Source: Pandoraea communis
GTDB taxonomy: Bacteria; Pseudomonadota; Gammaproteobacteria; Burkholderiales; Burkholderiaceae
Length of the DNA stretch: 64,000 nt
Assembly: GCF_902459745.1 (NCBI RefSeq)
Contig: NZ_CABPSJ010000003.1
Span: 496,001-560,000, forward strand
Reading direction: 5' to 3'
Of the stretch, positions 1-10,302 are shown in pieces. Both the position numbers and the translations under genes were made by a program. The notes under the pieces are model-generated. The model was given only the letters and a program-made list of their open reading frames with translations, was not told where the DNA came from and made no database searches. Each line of letters begins with the position of its first letter. Position 1 is the first letter of the stretch.

Positions 1-1023
1 AGCCAAGGATTGCCGCAGGGAGCGACCGTCGGATGGACTGAGCTGGGGGCGCAGGTGGGTGCGCAACTGGCAGCATTGCGCGAGCAGCGCGGCATGTCGA
101 TCGAAGACGTGTCGGCGCGCTTGAAAGTCTCGGTGCAAAAGCTCAAGCGTCTTGAAGCCGGCGAGTGGGATGCCTTGCCGGAAATGCCATTTATTCTGGG
201 TGTCGTGCGCAGCTACGCACGCATGCTCGGGGCCGATCCGGAGCCGATGATCGAGCCGCTGCGCCGTTTTGGCCGCGCTGCGCCCATCGATATTCCGCAA
301 CCCCCGACGGGCCAGCCGAGTATTCCGAAGAGCCCGGTGCGCTTCCGCTCGCCGGTTGCCGCGTCGCAGGCCAAATGGCCTTGGGCGTTGGCTGCGCTCG
401 TCGTGATCGCCGGCGCTGCCTGGTATTTCGGCAATGCCCACAAGCCGGGGCGTGGTTCCACCGAGCCGGCAGAGTTGGCCAGTGCTGCATCGGCCCAGGG
501 AGCGACAGACGTTGCCGAACCGGCCAGTCAACCTGTGGTGGCCGATGCCAATGGCACGCCGCCCGGCGCAGACGGTACGAATAGCGTCAACACCGGCAAT
601 ACCGAGGGTGCCGTCAATACTGCACCGGCCAGCGCTGCCGCAGCGGGCCCGGGCCTGATTGCGGCTACCGATCCGACGCACGTGGTTGCCGGGCTGACGG
701 GCGCCAGCGCTGCAGCCGCGCCGGTGGCGCCGACGCCGGGAACCCCGGCCGATGGCAAGGCGTCCATCCCGGGTGCGCCAGGTAATGGCAAGATTGCGTT
801 GCACCTGAAGGCGGATAGCTGGGTCGAAGTACGTTCGAAGGACGGCAAGGTGCTGTTCTCCCAGTTGATGCGCGCAGGTGCCGAACAGGTAATTACGGGC
901 GATGCGCCGCTCAAGGTCGTTGTGGGTAACGTCGCGGGCGTCGAGTCGCTGGAATTCAACGGTCAACCGGTCGAGATCAAGTCCCGCAACGCGGGCAATG
1001 TGGCGCGTCTGACGCTCCAGTAA
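1..1023 (+). CDS. rodZ: RodZ-like HTH/DUF4115 membrane protein (5' end cut by window)
   Basis: Cytoskeleton-type membrane protein related to RodZ, which links MreB to the cell-wall elongation machinery. The reading frame is open to base 1 (codons S-Q-G before a TTG at 10), so the true start is probably outside the window. Visible order: a cytoplasmic HTH_25/Xre-like domain (roughly nt 40-280, with the pattern LREQRGMSIEDVSARLKVS), a Pro-rich linker, one transmembrane helix (nt ~365-430, WPWALAALVVIAGAAWYFG), an Ala/Pro/Thr-rich periplasmic spacer and a C-terminal beta domain of the DUF4115 type (nt ~790-1020). It sits 18 nt before ispG, as rodZ does in enterobacteria. The family assignment is firm; strict orthology in rod-shape control is inferred. 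Confidence 0.85.
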   Translation, partial: SQGLPQGATVGWTELGAQVGAQLAALREQRGMSIEDVSARLKVSVQKLKRLEAGEWDALPEMPFILGVVRSYARMLGADPEPMIEPLRRFGRAAPIDIPQPPTGQPSIPKSPVRFRSPVAASQAKWPWALAALVVIAGAAWYFGNAHKPGRGSTEPAELASAASAQGATDVAEPASQPVVADANGTPPGADGTNSVNTGNTEGAVNTAPASAAAAGPGLIAATDPTHVVAGLTGASAAAAPVAPTPGTPADGKASIPGAPGNGKIALHLKADSWVEVRSKDGKVLFSQLMRAGAEQVITGDAPLKVVVGNVAGVESLEFNGQPVEIKSRNAGNVARLTLQ

Positions 1024-1041
1024 GACCGAAAGAGGGTAATC

Positions 1042-2322
1042 ATGGCTTCTGTAGAATGCATGCCGATCATCGGCGGTCCGGCACCCCGCCGTCAGTCGCG
1101 CAAGGTCGAGATTCGCTGGGGTGGGCAACTGGTGACGGTCGGTGGCGACTCGCCGATTCGCGTGCAATCGATGACCAACACCGATACGGCAGACGTGATC
1201 GGTACGGCCATTCAGGTCAAGGAACTGGCGCAGGCAGGCTCCGAGCTGGTACGCATCACCGTGAATACACCGGAAGCCGCCGCCGCGGTGCCGGCAATTC
1301 GCGACCAACTTGACCGCATGGGTGTGATGGTGCCGCTGGTCGGCGACTTTCACTACAACGGCCATAAGCTGCTTGCCGACTATCCGGCATGCGCCGACGC
1401 GCTGTCGAAGTACCGCATCAACCCGGGTAACGTCGGGCAAGGCGCCAAACGTGATACGCAGTTCGCGCAAATGATCGAAATGGCGATCAAGTACGACAAG
1501 CCTGTGCGTATCGGCGTGAACTGGGGCAGCCTGGATCAGTCGCTGCTCGCGCGGATCATGGACGAGAACGCGGCACGTGCGACGCCCTGGGATGCACAGA
1601 GCGTGATGTACGAAGCCCTTATCACGTCGGCGCTGGAGTCGGCGGAACTGGCGCAACGCGTGGGTTTGTCGGCCAACAAGATTTTGCTCTCCTGCAAGGT
1701 GAGCGCGGTGCAGGACCTGATCGCCGTTTATCGCGAACTGGCCAAGCGTTGCGACTACGCCCTGCATCTGGGGCTGACCGAAGCCGGCATGGGGTCGAAG
1801 GGTATCGTGGCGTCGACGGCCGCACTGTCGGTGCTGCTGCAGGAAGGGATTGGCGACACGATCCGTATTTCGCTGACGCCGGAGCCCGGCGGCGCGCGTA
1901 CCGGTGAGGTCGTGGTGGCGCAGGAAATCCTGCAGACGATGGGCCTGCGCGCGTTTGCGCCGATGGTCATCGCCTGCCCTGGGTGCGGCCGCACGACGAG
2001 TACGGTGTTCCAGGAACTGGCCTCGAATATTCAGGCATATCTGCGTGAACAAATGCCGATATGGAAGGCGCAATATCCGGGCGTCGAGAATATGAACGTC
2101 GCGGTGATGGGGTGTATCGTGAACGGCCCCGGAGAGTCGAAGCACGCGAACATCGGCATCAGCTTGCCGGGGTCGGGCGAATCGCCGGCGGCCCCCGTGT
2201 TCGTCGATGGTGAAAAGGTGCGCACGCTGCGCGGCGATCATATCGCCGAAGAGTTCCAGCAGATCGTCGACGCGTACGTGAAGACCCGCTACGGTCAGGC
2301 CGAAGGGGCGGTCGCCGCATAA
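1042..2322 (+). CDS. ispG: 4-hydroxy-3-methylbut-2-en-1-yl diphosphate synthase
   Basis: IspG (GcpE) converts methylerythritol cyclodiphosphate to HMBPP, the penultimate step of the MEP isoprenoid pathway, in the cytosol with a 4Fe-4S cluster. The three cluster cysteines are visible as C312 and C315 in CPGCGRT and C358 in [10 protein letters not shown], with the fourth-ligand glutamate E365. At 426 residues it is longer than the E. coli enzyme (372), as is usual for betaproteobacteria, with the extra residues in the middle of the protein. A GAGGG ribosome site precedes ATG 1042; a second Met six residues in is possible. It is followed 23 nt later by hisS. Confidence 0.97.
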   Translation: MASVECMPIIGGPAPRRQSRKVEIRWGGQLVTVGGDSPIRVQSMTNTDTADVIGTAIQVKELAQAGSELVRITVNTPEAAAAVPAIRDQLDRMGVMVPLVGDFHYNGHKLLADYPACADALSKYRINPGNVGQGAKRDTQFAQMIEMAIKYDKPVRIGVNWGSLDQSLLARIMDENAARATPWDAQSVMYEALITSALESAELAQRVGLSANKILLSCKVSAVQDLIAVYRELAKRCDYALHLGLTEAGMGSKGIVASTAALSVLLQEGIGDTIRISLTPEPGGARTGEVVVAQEILQTMGLRAFAPMVIACPGCGRTTSTVFQELASNIQAYLREQMPIWKAQYPGVENMNVAVMGCIVNGPGESKHANIGISLPGSGESPAAPVFVDGEKVRTLRGDHIAEEFQQIVDAYVKTRYGQAEGAVAA

Positions 2323-2345
2323 GCAGGCAGGACACACAAGAGAAT

Positions 2346-3722
2346 ATGACTGACGCAAAGAAGAAGCGCCCCGCCAAACTGGCCGGGGTCAAAGGCATGA
2401 ATGACATTCTTCCGCAGGACGAAGCCCTGTGGGAGTTCTTCGAGGAATCGGTGCGCGCCATGTTGCGTGCGTACGGCTATCAGCAGATCCGTACGCCGAT
2501 TCTCGAGCACACGCAATTGTTCACGCGCGGTATCGGTGAAGTGACCGATATCGTCGAGAAGGAGATGTACAGCTTCACCGATTCGCTCAACGGCGAGCAA
2601 TTGACGATGCGCCCGGAGGGCACCGCAGCCGCAGTGCGTGCGACGCTCGAACACAATCTGCTGTACGGCGGTCCGAAGCGTCTGTGGTATTTCGGCCCGA
2701 TGTTCCGTCACGAGAAGCCGCAGCGCGGCCGCTATCGCCAGTTCCACCAGGTGGGCGTTGAGGCGCTCGGTCTTGCCGGTCCGGACGCGGATGTCGAAAT
2801 CATTCTGATGTGCCAGCGCCTGTGGGACGATCTCGGGCTGACCGGCATTCATCTGCAACTGAACTCGCTGGGGCAGGGCGAAGAGCGTGCACGTCATCGT
2901 GCCGATCTGATCGCGTATCTCGAGAAGCATGTCGACTTGCTCGATGAAGACGGCAAGCGCCGTCTCTACACGAACCCGCTGCGCGTGCTCGATACGAAGA
3001 ACCCGGCGATGCAGGAGATGGTCGAAGGGGCACCGAAGCTCATCGACTACCTCGGTGAGGACTCGATCAAGCATTTCGAAGGCGTGCAGTCGCTGCTCAA
3101 GGCGAACAACATTCCGTTCACGATCAATCCGCGTCTGGTGCGCGGGCTGGATTACTACAATCTGACCGTGTTCGAGTGGGTGACCGACAAGCTGGGTGCA
3201 CAGGGCACGGTTGCCGGTGGCGGCCGTTACGATCCGCTGGTCGAACAACTGGGTGGCGATGCCACGCCGGCGTGCGGCTGGGCCATGGGAGTTGAGCGCA
3301 TTCTCGAATTGCTGCGCGAAGACGATCTCGTGCCGCAGGCCGAAGGCGCCGACGTGTACGTCGTGCATCAGGGTGACGCGGCTGTCGCGCCTGCGCTGAT
3401 CGCGGCCGAACGTATGCGTGATGCCGGTTTGAACGTCGTATTCCACTGCAGTCCGGACGGCAAGGGCAGCAGCTTCAAGTCGCAAATGAAGCGTGCGGAC
3501 GCGAGCGGCGCGAATTTCGCAGTGATCATCGGCGAGAACGAAGTGGCTTCGGGCACGGCCGTGGTCAAGCACCTGCGTGCCGCCGATCAGGCGAACAATC
3601 AGACGAGCGTAGCGTTCGACGGCCTCGCGGAGCACTTGATCGACACGATCGTCGCCAGTGCCGACGAAAGCGTGAACGAAAGCCTGGCCGATGTCGGCGC
3701 GGGTAACGAAACCCTTCATTAA
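2346..3722 (+). CDS. hisS: Histidine--tRNA ligase
   Basis: Class II aminoacyl-tRNA synthetase that charges tRNA-His. Visible landmarks are the KGMNDILP start, class II motif 2 with RPEGT at residues 89-93, the histidine-specific RGLDYY at 266-271, the AGGGRYD loop and motif 3 GWAMGVERI, then an anticodon-binding C-terminal domain. The length (458 aa) is normal plus a basic N-terminal tail. It lies between ispG and the YfgM-like gene, the conserved order. The catalytic-domain paralogue hisZ is encoded 8 kb downstream, and the tRNA substrate gene lies in the same window at 58.3 kb. Confidence 0.97.
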   Translation: MTDAKKKRPAKLAGVKGMNDILPQDEALWEFFEESVRAMLRAYGYQQIRTPILEHTQLFTRGIGEVTDIVEKEMYSFTDSLNGEQLTMRPEGTAAAVRATLEHNLLYGGPKRLWYFGPMFRHEKPQRGRYRQFHQVGVEALGLAGPDADVEIILMCQRLWDDLGLTGIHLQLNSLGQGEERARHRADLIAYLEKHVDLLDEDGKRRLYTNPLRVLDTKNPAMQEMVEGAPKLIDYLGEDSIKHFEGVQSLLKANNIPFTINPRLVRGLDYYNLTVFEWVTDKLGAQGTVAGGGRYDPLVEQLGGDATPACGWAMGVERILELLREDDLVPQAEGADVYVVHQGDAAVAPALIAAERMRDAGLNVVFHCSPDGKGSSFKSQMKRADASGANFAVIIGENEVASGTAVVKHLRAADQANNQTSVAFDGLAEHLIDTIVASADESVNESLADVGAGNETLH

Positions 3723-3754
3723 TTCAAGACGCCAGACACGGAGAGCACCGGCGA

Positions 3755-4384
3755 ATGAGCAGCTATCACGAGGAACAGGAACAGATCGAGAACGTAAAGG
3801 CCTGGTGGAAGCAGTACGGCAATTACGTTATCTGGACGCTGGTCGTCATCATGCTGGCCTATGGTGGCTGGAACCTTTGGCGCTATTACGACCGCAAGCA
3901 GACGGTCGAGGCGGGCGTACTGTATGGCGAGTTGGAGAATGCCATCGACGCGAAGGACAAGGCGAAGGTGGCCCGTATCGCGTCGGACATGGAAAGCAAG
4001 TTCAGCGGTACGCCGTACGCACAGATGACGGCAATGCTTGCAGCCAAGTCGCTTGCAGATGCGGGGGATGCGGCGGGTTCGAAGGCGCAACTGCAGTGGG
4101 CGGTGTCGAACGCGAAGGACGACGAGTACAAGCAACTTGCCAAGCTGCGTCTGGCCGGTGTGTTGCTCGACGAAAAAGCGTACGACGAAGCGCTCAAGCT
4201 GCTCGACAATCCGCCCGCCCCTTACGCCGGTCTGTTCGCCGATCGCCGTGGCGACGTGCTGGTCGCGCAGAGCAAGGTGGCCGATGCGCGTACCGCGTAC
4301 AAGCTGGCACTCGAAAAGCTCGACAAGCAGGATTCGGGCATGCGCCAGTTCGTTCAGTTCAAGCTCGACGCGCTGGGGGCCTGA
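3755..4384 (+). CDS. YfgM-like tetratricopeptide membrane protein
   Basis: Single-pass inner-membrane protein of the YfgM/DUF2133 family (209 aa). In E. coli YfgM associates with SecYEG and PpiD and helps periplasmic chaperone traffic. The N-terminus is short and acidic, one transmembrane helix runs from about residue 26 to 47 (YVIWTLVVIMLAYGGWNLW), and the rest is an alpha-helical TPR-like periplasmic domain ending LDALGA. Its position between hisS and bamB, both part of the same conserved run, supports the call. The precise function in this organism is inferred. Confidence 0.9.
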   Translation: MSSYHEEQEQIENVKAWWKQYGNYVIWTLVVIMLAYGGWNLWRYYDRKQTVEAGVLYGELENAIDAKDKAKVARIASDMESKFSGTPYAQMTAMLAAKSLADAGDAAGSKAQLQWAVSNAKDDEYKQLAKLRLAGVLLDEKAYDEALKLLDNPPAPYAGLFADRRGDVLVAQSKVADARTAYKLALEKLDKQDSGMRQFVQFKLDALGA

Positions 4385-4441
4385 CGCGCGTTTGGCACTC
4401 CGTTGGCAAGTATTACCCTCCCATAACGCATAACCGGGTAC

Positions 4442-5668
4442 ATGATGATCTTTAACGACTTCCGTCGATCGATGCCGCAAACGATGGCCATGTCACAGTC
4501 CGCGCAGGCGGCGTCGACGCGCCGTGGCATTTTCAAGCGCGCGGGCAGTGCCGTGCTGACGCTGGCAGTGCTGGGTACGCTGGGTGGTTGCGGAATCTTC
4601 GGCGGCAAGCCGGCGCACGAGCCGACGCCGCTCACGGAGATCAAGCAGGCGTTGACCGTCAAGCAGATCTGGACAGCCAGCGTTGGCAAGGCCGGCGCTT
4701 ACAGCTTCGCACCGGTCGCGGTGGGCAACGCCGTGTTCGCCGCAGGCGCGAACGGCAGCATCGTGCGCGTGGATGCGGATACGGGGGCATCGACCTGGTC
4801 GGCCAAGGCGGATACGAACATCACCGCCGGTCCGGGCAGCGACGGCGAGACGACCGTCGTCGCCACGCACAAGGGCGATGTGATCGCGTTCGATCACGAC
4901 GGCAAGCAGTTCTGGAAGGCCAACGCCGGTAGCGAGGTACTCACGGCGCCGCTGGTTGGTCGCGGCATCGTTGTCGTGCGTGCGATCAACAATCGCGTGA
5001 CGGCGTTCGATTCGGGTACGGGCTCGGTGCGTTGGTCGTATTCGCAGCCGTCGTCGACGCTCACGCTGCGTACCGGCACGGGCATGACGTTCGTGGGTGA
5101 CCGTGCCGTCGTGACGGGCTTCCCTGGCGGCAAGATGGTGGCGCTCGACGCCAATACCGGCAACCCGCTGTGGGTCACGCCGCTGTCGTACCCGAAGGGT
5201 GTGACGGAAGTGGAGCGTGTGAACGACGTAACCGGCTCGCCGGTCGTGTTCGGCCGTCAGGTGTGCGGTGCGACGTTCCAGGGCCGTGTGGGCTGTGCCG
5301 ATGTGCAGACCGGCAATGGCTTGTGGGCGCGCGATTTCTCGTCGCCGAACGGTGTTACGCAGGATGAACGTGTGGTGGCGGCAGTGAACACCGATGGCGC
5401 CGTCTACGCCTTCAGCGCTGCCGATGGCAGTACACTGTGGCAGAACGACAAGCTCAAGTACCGCGACCTGTCGGCGCCGTTGGCGCTCGGCCGCGTGGTG
5501 GTGGTGGGCGACAAGCAGGGCTATCTGCATTTCCTGTCGCGTGACAATGGTGAGCTTCTGGCTCGCGTCAAACTGAGCGGTGCGATCGGTGCGCAACCGA
5601 TCCTTGCCGGCCAGACACTGGTTGTGCAAACGCGCGACGGCAACATCTACGGCTTCCGTCCGGATTAA
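4442..5668 (+). CDS. bamB: Outer membrane assembly lipoprotein BamB
   Basis: Lipoprotein subunit of the BAM beta-barrel insertion complex. A hydrophobic signal segment ends in a lipobox (LGTLGGC) with the lipidated cysteine at residue 50 if the first ATG is used. The body shows repeated PQQ-type beta-propeller motifs such as DADTGASTWS, DSGTGSVRWSY and DANTGNPLW. The signal peptide would be unusually long from 4442; Met codons at 4472, 4484 or 4490 give a more normal length, and none has a strong Shine-Dalgarno sequence, so the start is uncertain. It is followed by a clear terminator, which separates it from der. Confidence 0.95.
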   Translation: MMIFNDFRRSMPQTMAMSQSAQAASTRRGIFKRAGSAVLTLAVLGTLGGCGIFGGKPAHEPTPLTEIKQALTVKQIWTASVGKAGAYSFAPVAVGNAVFAAGANGSIVRVDADTGASTWSAKADTNITAGPGSDGETTVVATHKGDVIAFDHDGKQFWKANAGSEVLTAPLVGRGIVVVRAINNRVTAFDSGTGSVRWSYSQPSSTLTLRTGTGMTFVGDRAVVTGFPGGKMVALDANTGNPLWVTPLSYPKGVTEVERVNDVTGSPVVFGRQVCGATFQGRVGCADVQTGNGLWARDFSSPNGVTQDERVVAAVNTDGAVYAFSAADGSTLWQNDKLKYRDLSAPLALGRVVVVGDKQGYLHFLSRDNGELLARVKLSGAIGAQPILAGQTLVVQTRDGNIYGFRPD

Positions 5669-5702
5669 CCGGTTACCGGCAGCACCCGGGCATTTTCCGG
5701 GA

Positions 5703-5735
5703 ACGGCCGGCGCGCTGCCGGCCGTCTTCGTTTTT
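5703..5735 (+). terminator. Rho-independent terminator after bamB
   Basis: A 9-bp perfect GC stem (ACGGCCGGC / GCCGGCCGT) with a 5-nt loop is followed by a short T tract at 5731-5735. It ends the rodZ-to-bamB transcript just before der. Confidence 0.8.
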
Positions 5736-5746
5736 AGGGCTTATTC

Positions 5747-7084
5747 ATGAAACCCGTGATCGCGCTCGTAGGGCGCCCCAACGTCGGCAAATCGACGCTA
5801 TTCAACCGTTTGACCCGCTCGCGCGACGCGCTCGTCGCCGACATGCCCGGGCTCACGCGCGACCGTCACTATGGCGAGGGGCGCGTTGGCGAGCATCCGT
5901 ACCTGCTGATTGACACCGGTGGCTTCGAACCCGTGGCCAAGGAGGGCATCTTCCACGAAATGGCCAAGCAGACGCGTCAGGCCGTGGTTGAGGCCGACGT
6001 GGTGATCTATATCGTGGACGGACGTCAGGGTCTCACGCCGCACGATCAGATCATTGCCGATTATCTGCGCAAGACAGGGCGCAAGATCATGCTCGTGGTC
6101 AATAAGGCCGAGGGCATGAAGTATTCGTCGGTCGCGAACGAATTCTACGAACTCGGTCTGGGCGACCCGCTCGCCATCTCGGCCGCGCATGGCGACGGTG
6201 TGAAGGAAGTCATCGACGAAGCCATCGCACCGTTTTACGCGAGTCAGGACGAGAGCGAAGAGGATAAGCAGAACGACGGGCGAGTGAGGATTGCCATCGT
6301 CGGGCGTCCGAACGTCGGCAAATCGACGTTGGTCAATACACTCCTCGGTGAAGAGCGCGTGATCGCATACGACATGCCGGGCACCACGCGCGACTCGATT
6401 CATATCGAATTCGAGCGTCAGGGACGCAAATACACGCTGATCGATACCGCCGGTCTACGCCGTCGCGGCAAGGTTTTCGAGGCTGTCGAGAAGTTCTCGG
6501 TTGTGAAAACGCTGCAATCGATCGCCGATGCGAACGTCGTGATCCTCATGCTGGATGCCCGTCAGGACATCTCGGATCAGGACGCACATATCGCCGGTTT
6601 TATCGTCGAATCGGGGCGTGCGCTGGTCGTTGGCGTGAACAAGTGGGATGGACTGGACGAGTACACGCGTGAGCAGACCAAGCAGGAATTGGAGCGAAAG
6701 CTCAAGTTCCTCTCTTTTGCGAACTTTCACTTCGTTTCGGCCGCGAAGGCCACGGGCATTGGCCCGCTGATGCGCTCGGTGGACGAGGCGTACGCTGCGG
6801 CGATGAGCAAACTGCCGACGCCGAAGCTGACCAAAGCCCTCATCGAGGCGGTGGAGCATCAGCAGCCGCGACGTTCGGGGTTCTCCCGTCCGAAGCTGCG
6901 CTACGCCCACCAAGGGGGCTCGAATCCGCCGATCATCGTCATTCACGGGAATAGTCTCGATGGGGTGACCGATACCTATCGGCGTTACCTCGAGAACCGT
7001 TTCCGCGAAACTTTTAAGTTGAAGGGCACTCCATTACGCATAGAGTTCCGGAACAGCGCGAACCCTTACGCCAAGGGCGAGTGA
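5747..7084 (+). CDS. der: Ribosome biogenesis GTPase Der (EngA)
   Basis: Tandem-GTPase needed for maturation of the 50S subunit. Two complete G domains are visible, each with the P-loop GRPNVGKST (residues ~8-16 and 186-194), DTAG-type G3 motifs and NKxx G4 motifs (VNKAEG, VNKWDG), followed by the C-terminal KH-like domain. The length of 445 aa is typical. The start at ATG 5747 lies just after the bamB terminator and gives the canonical beginning [12 protein letters not shown]. It is essential in most bacteria studied. Confidence 0.97.
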   Translation: MKPVIALVGRPNVGKSTLFNRLTRSRDALVADMPGLTRDRHYGEGRVGEHPYLLIDTGGFEPVAKEGIFHEMAKQTRQAVVEADVVIYIVDGRQGLTPHDQIIADYLRKTGRKIMLVVNKAEGMKYSSVANEFYELGLGDPLAISAAHGDGVKEVIDEAIAPFYASQDESEEDKQNDGRVRIAIVGRPNVGKSTLVNTLLGEERVIAYDMPGTTRDSIHIEFERQGRKYTLIDTAGLRRRGKVFEAVEKFSVVKTLQSIADANVVILMLDARQDISDQDAHIAGFIVESGRALVVGVNKWDGLDEYTREQTKQELERKLKFLSFANFHFVSAAKATGIGPLMRSVDEAYAAAMSKLPTPKLTKALIEAVEHQQPRRSGFSRPKLRYAHQGGSNPPIIVIHGNSLDGVTDTYRRYLENRFRETFKLKGTPLRIEFRNSANPYAKGE

Positions 7085-7103
7085 AAGCCAGTCCAGGGCG
7101 GGG

Positions 7104-7126
7104 TTTTGCTGGCGACGCTAGCAAAA
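7104..7126. repeat. 23-bp near-perfect palindrome upstream of hfq
   Basis: The two arms TTTTGCTGGCG and CGCTAGCAAAA are inverted repeats around a central A with one mismatch. It lies 20 nt after der and 84 nt before hfq, just upstream of a TATAGT box at 7132-7137. It could be a weak terminator of der or an operator in the hfq promoter; the sequence alone does not decide. Confidence 0.5.
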
Positions 7127-7210
7127 TCAGCTATAGTGTGGAAGTCAGGGTGGGAAGCGCGCACACGCCTTGGCTTACGGTCATTTGCTAAAAATACAAT
7201 GGAGTAACTT

Positions 7211-7447
7211 ATGAGCAACAAAGGGCAACTTTTACAAGACCCGTTTCTGAACGCCTTGCGTAAGGAGCATGTTCCCGTCTCGATCTATCTGGTCAACGGT
7301 ATCAAGCTGCAGGGAAACATCGAGTCGTTTGACCAGTATGTCGTCCTGCTGCGCAACACGGTTACCCAAATGGTCTATAAGCATGCCATTTCGACGGTCG
7401 TACCTGCGCGTCCGGTGAATTTCCATCCGGAAGCCGAGCAGTCCTGA
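7211..7447 (+). CDS. hfq: RNA chaperone Hfq
   Basis: Hexameric Sm-like protein that pairs small RNAs with mRNAs. The 78-residue sequence carries the Sm1 motif ([20 protein letters not shown]) and the Sm2 motif [10 protein letters not shown], and Q8, Y55-K56-H57 type RNA-contact residues are present. The tail after the Sm fold is very short, as in betaproteobacteria. ATG 7211 is preceded by GGAG. It lies directly upstream of hflX, the order also found in enterobacteria. Confidence 0.98.
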   Translation: MSNKGQLLQDPFLNALRKEHVPVSIYLVNGIKLQGNIESFDQYVVLLRNTVTQMVYKHAISTVVPARPVNFHPEAEQS

Positions 7448-7510
7448 TTCAGGCTCGCCCGACCGGGAGTCTCTCCGGCCGGGCGAATTTCTCTTCCCCA
7501 CCGCCCGCTC

Positions 7511-8716
7511 TTGTCCAACAGCCCCAATACCCATCCCCAGCGTAGCTTGACGATCAACGCCGCGCTCGTCGGCATCGATTTCGGCAAACTCGATTTCGAA
7601 GCCAGCCTCCAGGAACTCGACCTTCTGACGCAATCCGCAGGCGCCACGCCTGTCGTGACCATTACTGGTCGCCGTCACAGCCCGGATGCAAAGCTCTTCA
7701 TCGGCAGTGGTAAAGCCGAAGAGCTGCGTGCCGCCATCGAAGAGTACGACGTCGAACTGGTCATTTTCAATCACGCCCTGACGCCTGGCCAGCAGCGTAA
7801 CCTCGAACACCTGTTGCAGCGTCGGGTGGTCGATCGCACCAGCCTGATCCTCGATATCTTTGCCCAACGTGCCAAGAGTCATGAGGGCAAGCTGCAGGTC
7901 GAACTCGCGCAGTTGCGGTACCTGTCCACGCGCCTGGTGCGTGCCTGGACCCACTTGGAACGTCAGAAGGGCGGTATTGGCTTGCGCGGACCGGGTGAAA
8001 CGCAGTTGGAAACCGATCGCCGACTGCTCGGCGACCGCGTGAAGTCGCTCGAGGTTCGCCTCGAGAAGCTTCGACGCCAGCACGACACGCAACGTCGTGC
8101 GCGCCAGCGCAGCGGCACCGTGTCGATTTCGCTGGTGGGCTACACGAATGCGGGCAAATCCACGCTGTTCAATGCGATGACGAAGGCCAATGCCTACGCC
8201 GCAGATCAGTTGTTTGCCACGCTCGATACCACCTCCCGTCGTGTTTATCTTGGCGATGTCGGGAACATCGTGCTGTCTGATACTGTCGGATTCATCCGCG
8301 AGCTGCCGCACCAATTGGTTGCGGCATTCCGGGCGACGCTTGAGGAGACGGTACACGCCGATATGCTGCTGCATGTGGTGGATGCCTCAAGTCAGGTGCG
8401 CCAGGAGCAGATGGCCGAGGTCAACGCCGTTTTGGCAGAGATCGATGCGGCCGACATCCCGCAGATTCTCGTCTGGAACAAGATCGACGCGGTGCCGGAA
8501 CTGGCCGCACAAGGGCCGAGAATCGAACGGGATGAAGCCGGGCGCATTACGCGAGTCTTTTTGAGCGCGCGCACCGGCCAGGGCCTCGACCTGCTGCGCG
8601 AGGCCATTAGCGAGGCGGTTGTGGCCGGCACTGCTGGGTTACAATCGCAGATCGAAGCGCCCGATGTCCGGCTTATCGACCGTTGGGGCGATGTGCCGCG
8701 CGCAGAAGACAGATAA
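7511..8716 (+). CDS. hflX: GTPase HflX
   Basis: Ribosome-associated GTPase that splits stalled or heat-stressed ribosomes. It has the N-terminal HflX subdomain, the glycine-rich linker (GIGLRGPGETQLETDRR) and a G domain with P-loop GYTNAGKST from residue 210, DTVGFIREL and NKID motifs. The start appears to be TTG 7511, since no ATG lies upstream in frame after hfq and the next Met would remove conserved sequence. A weak ribosome site fits this. It is 64 nt after hfq and 236 nt before hflK. Confidence 0.95.
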   Translation: MSNSPNTHPQRSLTINAALVGIDFGKLDFEASLQELDLLTQSAGATPVVTITGRRHSPDAKLFIGSGKAEELRAAIEEYDVELVIFNHALTPGQQRNLEHLLQRRVVDRTSLILDIFAQRAKSHEGKLQVELAQLRYLSTRLVRAWTHLERQKGGIGLRGPGETQLETDRRLLGDRVKSLEVRLEKLRRQHDTQRRARQRSGTVSISLVGYTNAGKSTLFNAMTKANAYAADQLFATLDTTSRRVYLGDVGNIVLSDTVGFIRELPHQLVAAFRATLEETVHADMLLHVVDASSQVRQEQMAEVNAVLAEIDAADIPQILVWNKIDAVPELAAQGPRIERDEAGRITRVFLSARTGQGLDLLREAISEAVVAGTAGLQSQIEAPDVRLIDRWGDVPRAEDR

Positions 8717-8952
8717 CACGAGACGTCACACCGTGAAGGGTGACTGCCACGGGGAACACCGGCAGCGCACAACACGGGTGACGAACTGGCAAGAGACTAG
8801 ACGGAGGCCGGGCAAGGCCACCGATCGGCACACCAGAGATTCGGGAACTACGCGCGAACCGGCAGCATGCGCGCTCCGAAGTGAGGCGCGCCGGTCGCAA
8901 CGCCAAGACCGCTTCAGTCACCACGCTTCTACCTATGCTTCCAAGAGCTTTG

Positions 8953-10290
8953 ATGCGACGAGTTGGCTTGATATTCTCCCTGAACGACCCGCGCTGGGGG
9001 CGGGACGGCGGCGATACGCCGTCCGGTAATCAGGAGCCGAACCGCCCCGATCGTGCGAACAATCCGAATCCGCAGGATCCGAAGGAGCCACAGCGCGGAC
9101 CGCAAGGTCCGCAGCAGGACGGCCCCCCCGATCTCGACGAACTGTGGCGCGATTTCAATCGGCGTCTTAACCGTATCTTCGGCCGCAAGAGTGGCGGAGG
9201 CGGCAATAACGGCGGTTCGAGCAATTTCTCCGGCGGCTCGCGCGGATCGAGCATCGGCGCCGGCGTTGTCATCGCGCTGGCATTCCTGATCTGGCTGGCC
9301 ACCGGCGTCTTCATCGTCCAGGAAGGTCAGGTCGGCGTCGTCACGCAATTCGGCAAATACAAGTACACGACGACTTCGGGTATTCAATGGCGCCTGCCGT
9401 ACCCGTTCCAATCGGTCGAGATCGTCAACATGTCGCAGATCCGTTCGGTCGAAATCGGCCGCTCGAATACGATTCGCGATACCGATCTGAAGGATTCGTC
9501 GATGCTCACGGGCGATGAAAACATCATCGACGTGCGCTTTGCCGTGCAGTACCGCATCAAGGATGCGACCGAATTCCTGTTCAATAACGTGGACGCCGAA
9601 TCGTCGGTGAACTTGGCAGCGCAAACGGCGGTTCGCGAGATCGTCGGCAAGAGCAAGATGGACTTTGTGCTCTACGCCGGTCGCGAAGAGATCGCCAACG
9701 ACCTGGTCACTTCGATCCAGCGCATTCTTGACGACTACAAGACCGGCATTCTGGTCACGAGCGTGACGATGCAAAGCGTGCAGCCGCCTGAGCAGGTGCA
9801 GGCCGCTTTCGACGATGCCGTGAAGGCTGGGCAGGATCTGGAGCGTGCGAAGAATGAAGCGCAGGCCTATGCCAATAACGTGATTCCGCGTGCCAAGGGT
9901 ACGGCGTCGCGTCTGACGGAAGAGGCTGCCGGCTACAAGGCGCGTGTCGTGTCGCAAGCGCAGGGCGATGCCGATCGCTTCAAACTGGTGCAGGAAGCCT
10001 ATGCCAAGGCGCCCGGCGTCATTCGCGAGCGGATGTACCTGGACACGATGCAGCAGATCTATTCGCGCACCACGAAGATCATGGTGGATTCGAAGAACAA
10101 CAGTCTGTTGTACCTGCCGTTGGACAAGATCATGGAGCGCACCCGCAGCGGCGATGCGTCGCCGCCGGCCCCGGCCTCCGGTGCGGCAGCGAATGCAGCC
10201 ACTGGATCGTCTGCTGCTGATGACAGCTCGGACGCCGACCATGATCGATCGCGCGCGGCATTGCGCAACCGCGACCGCGATTCACGCTAA
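8953..10290 (+). CDS. hflK: FtsH modulator HflK
   Basis: SPFH/band-7 membrane protein that forms the HflKC cage around the FtsH protease. The N-terminal cytoplasmic segment is rich in Gly, Asn and Pro (FSLNDPRWGRDGG), one transmembrane helix lies around residues 101-125 (VVIALAFLIWLATGVFIV), and the band-7 domain and coiled coil follow, ending in an Ala/Pro/Asp-rich tail. I chose ATG 8953 because it gives the family start just before FSLNDPRWG; the frame is open to a GTG at 8881 and another ATG at 8935, so the start is not certain. HflC follows after 12 nt. Confidence 0.93.
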   Translation: MRRVGLIFSLNDPRWGRDGGDTPSGNQEPNRPDRANNPNPQDPKEPQRGPQGPQQDGPPDLDELWRDFNRRLNRIFGRKSGGGGNNGGSSNFSGGSRGSSIGAGVVIALAFLIWLATGVFIVQEGQVGVVTQFGKYKYTTTSGIQWRLPYPFQSVEIVNMSQIRSVEIGRSNTIRDTDLKDSSMLTGDENIIDVRFAVQYRIKDATEFLFNNVDAESSVNLAAQTAVREIVGKSKMDFVLYAGREEIANDLVTSIQRILDDYKTGILVTSVTMQSVQPPEQVQAAFDDAVKAGQDLERAKNEAQAYANNVIPRAKGTASRLTEEAAGYKARVVSQAQGDADRFKLVQEAYAKAPGVIRERMYLDTMQQIYSRTTKIMVDSKNNSLLYLPLDKIMERTRSGDASPPAPASGAAANAATGSSAADDSSDADHDRSRAALRNRDRDSR

Positions 10291-10302
10291 GGGGATAAGC
10301 GC

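Noticed and set aside
2295-3719. 474-codon minus-strand open frame opposite hisS
   Set aside because: It is the antisense shadow of a highly GC-biased gene; the protein is His/Arg/Leu-rich and matches no family, while hisS itself is certain.
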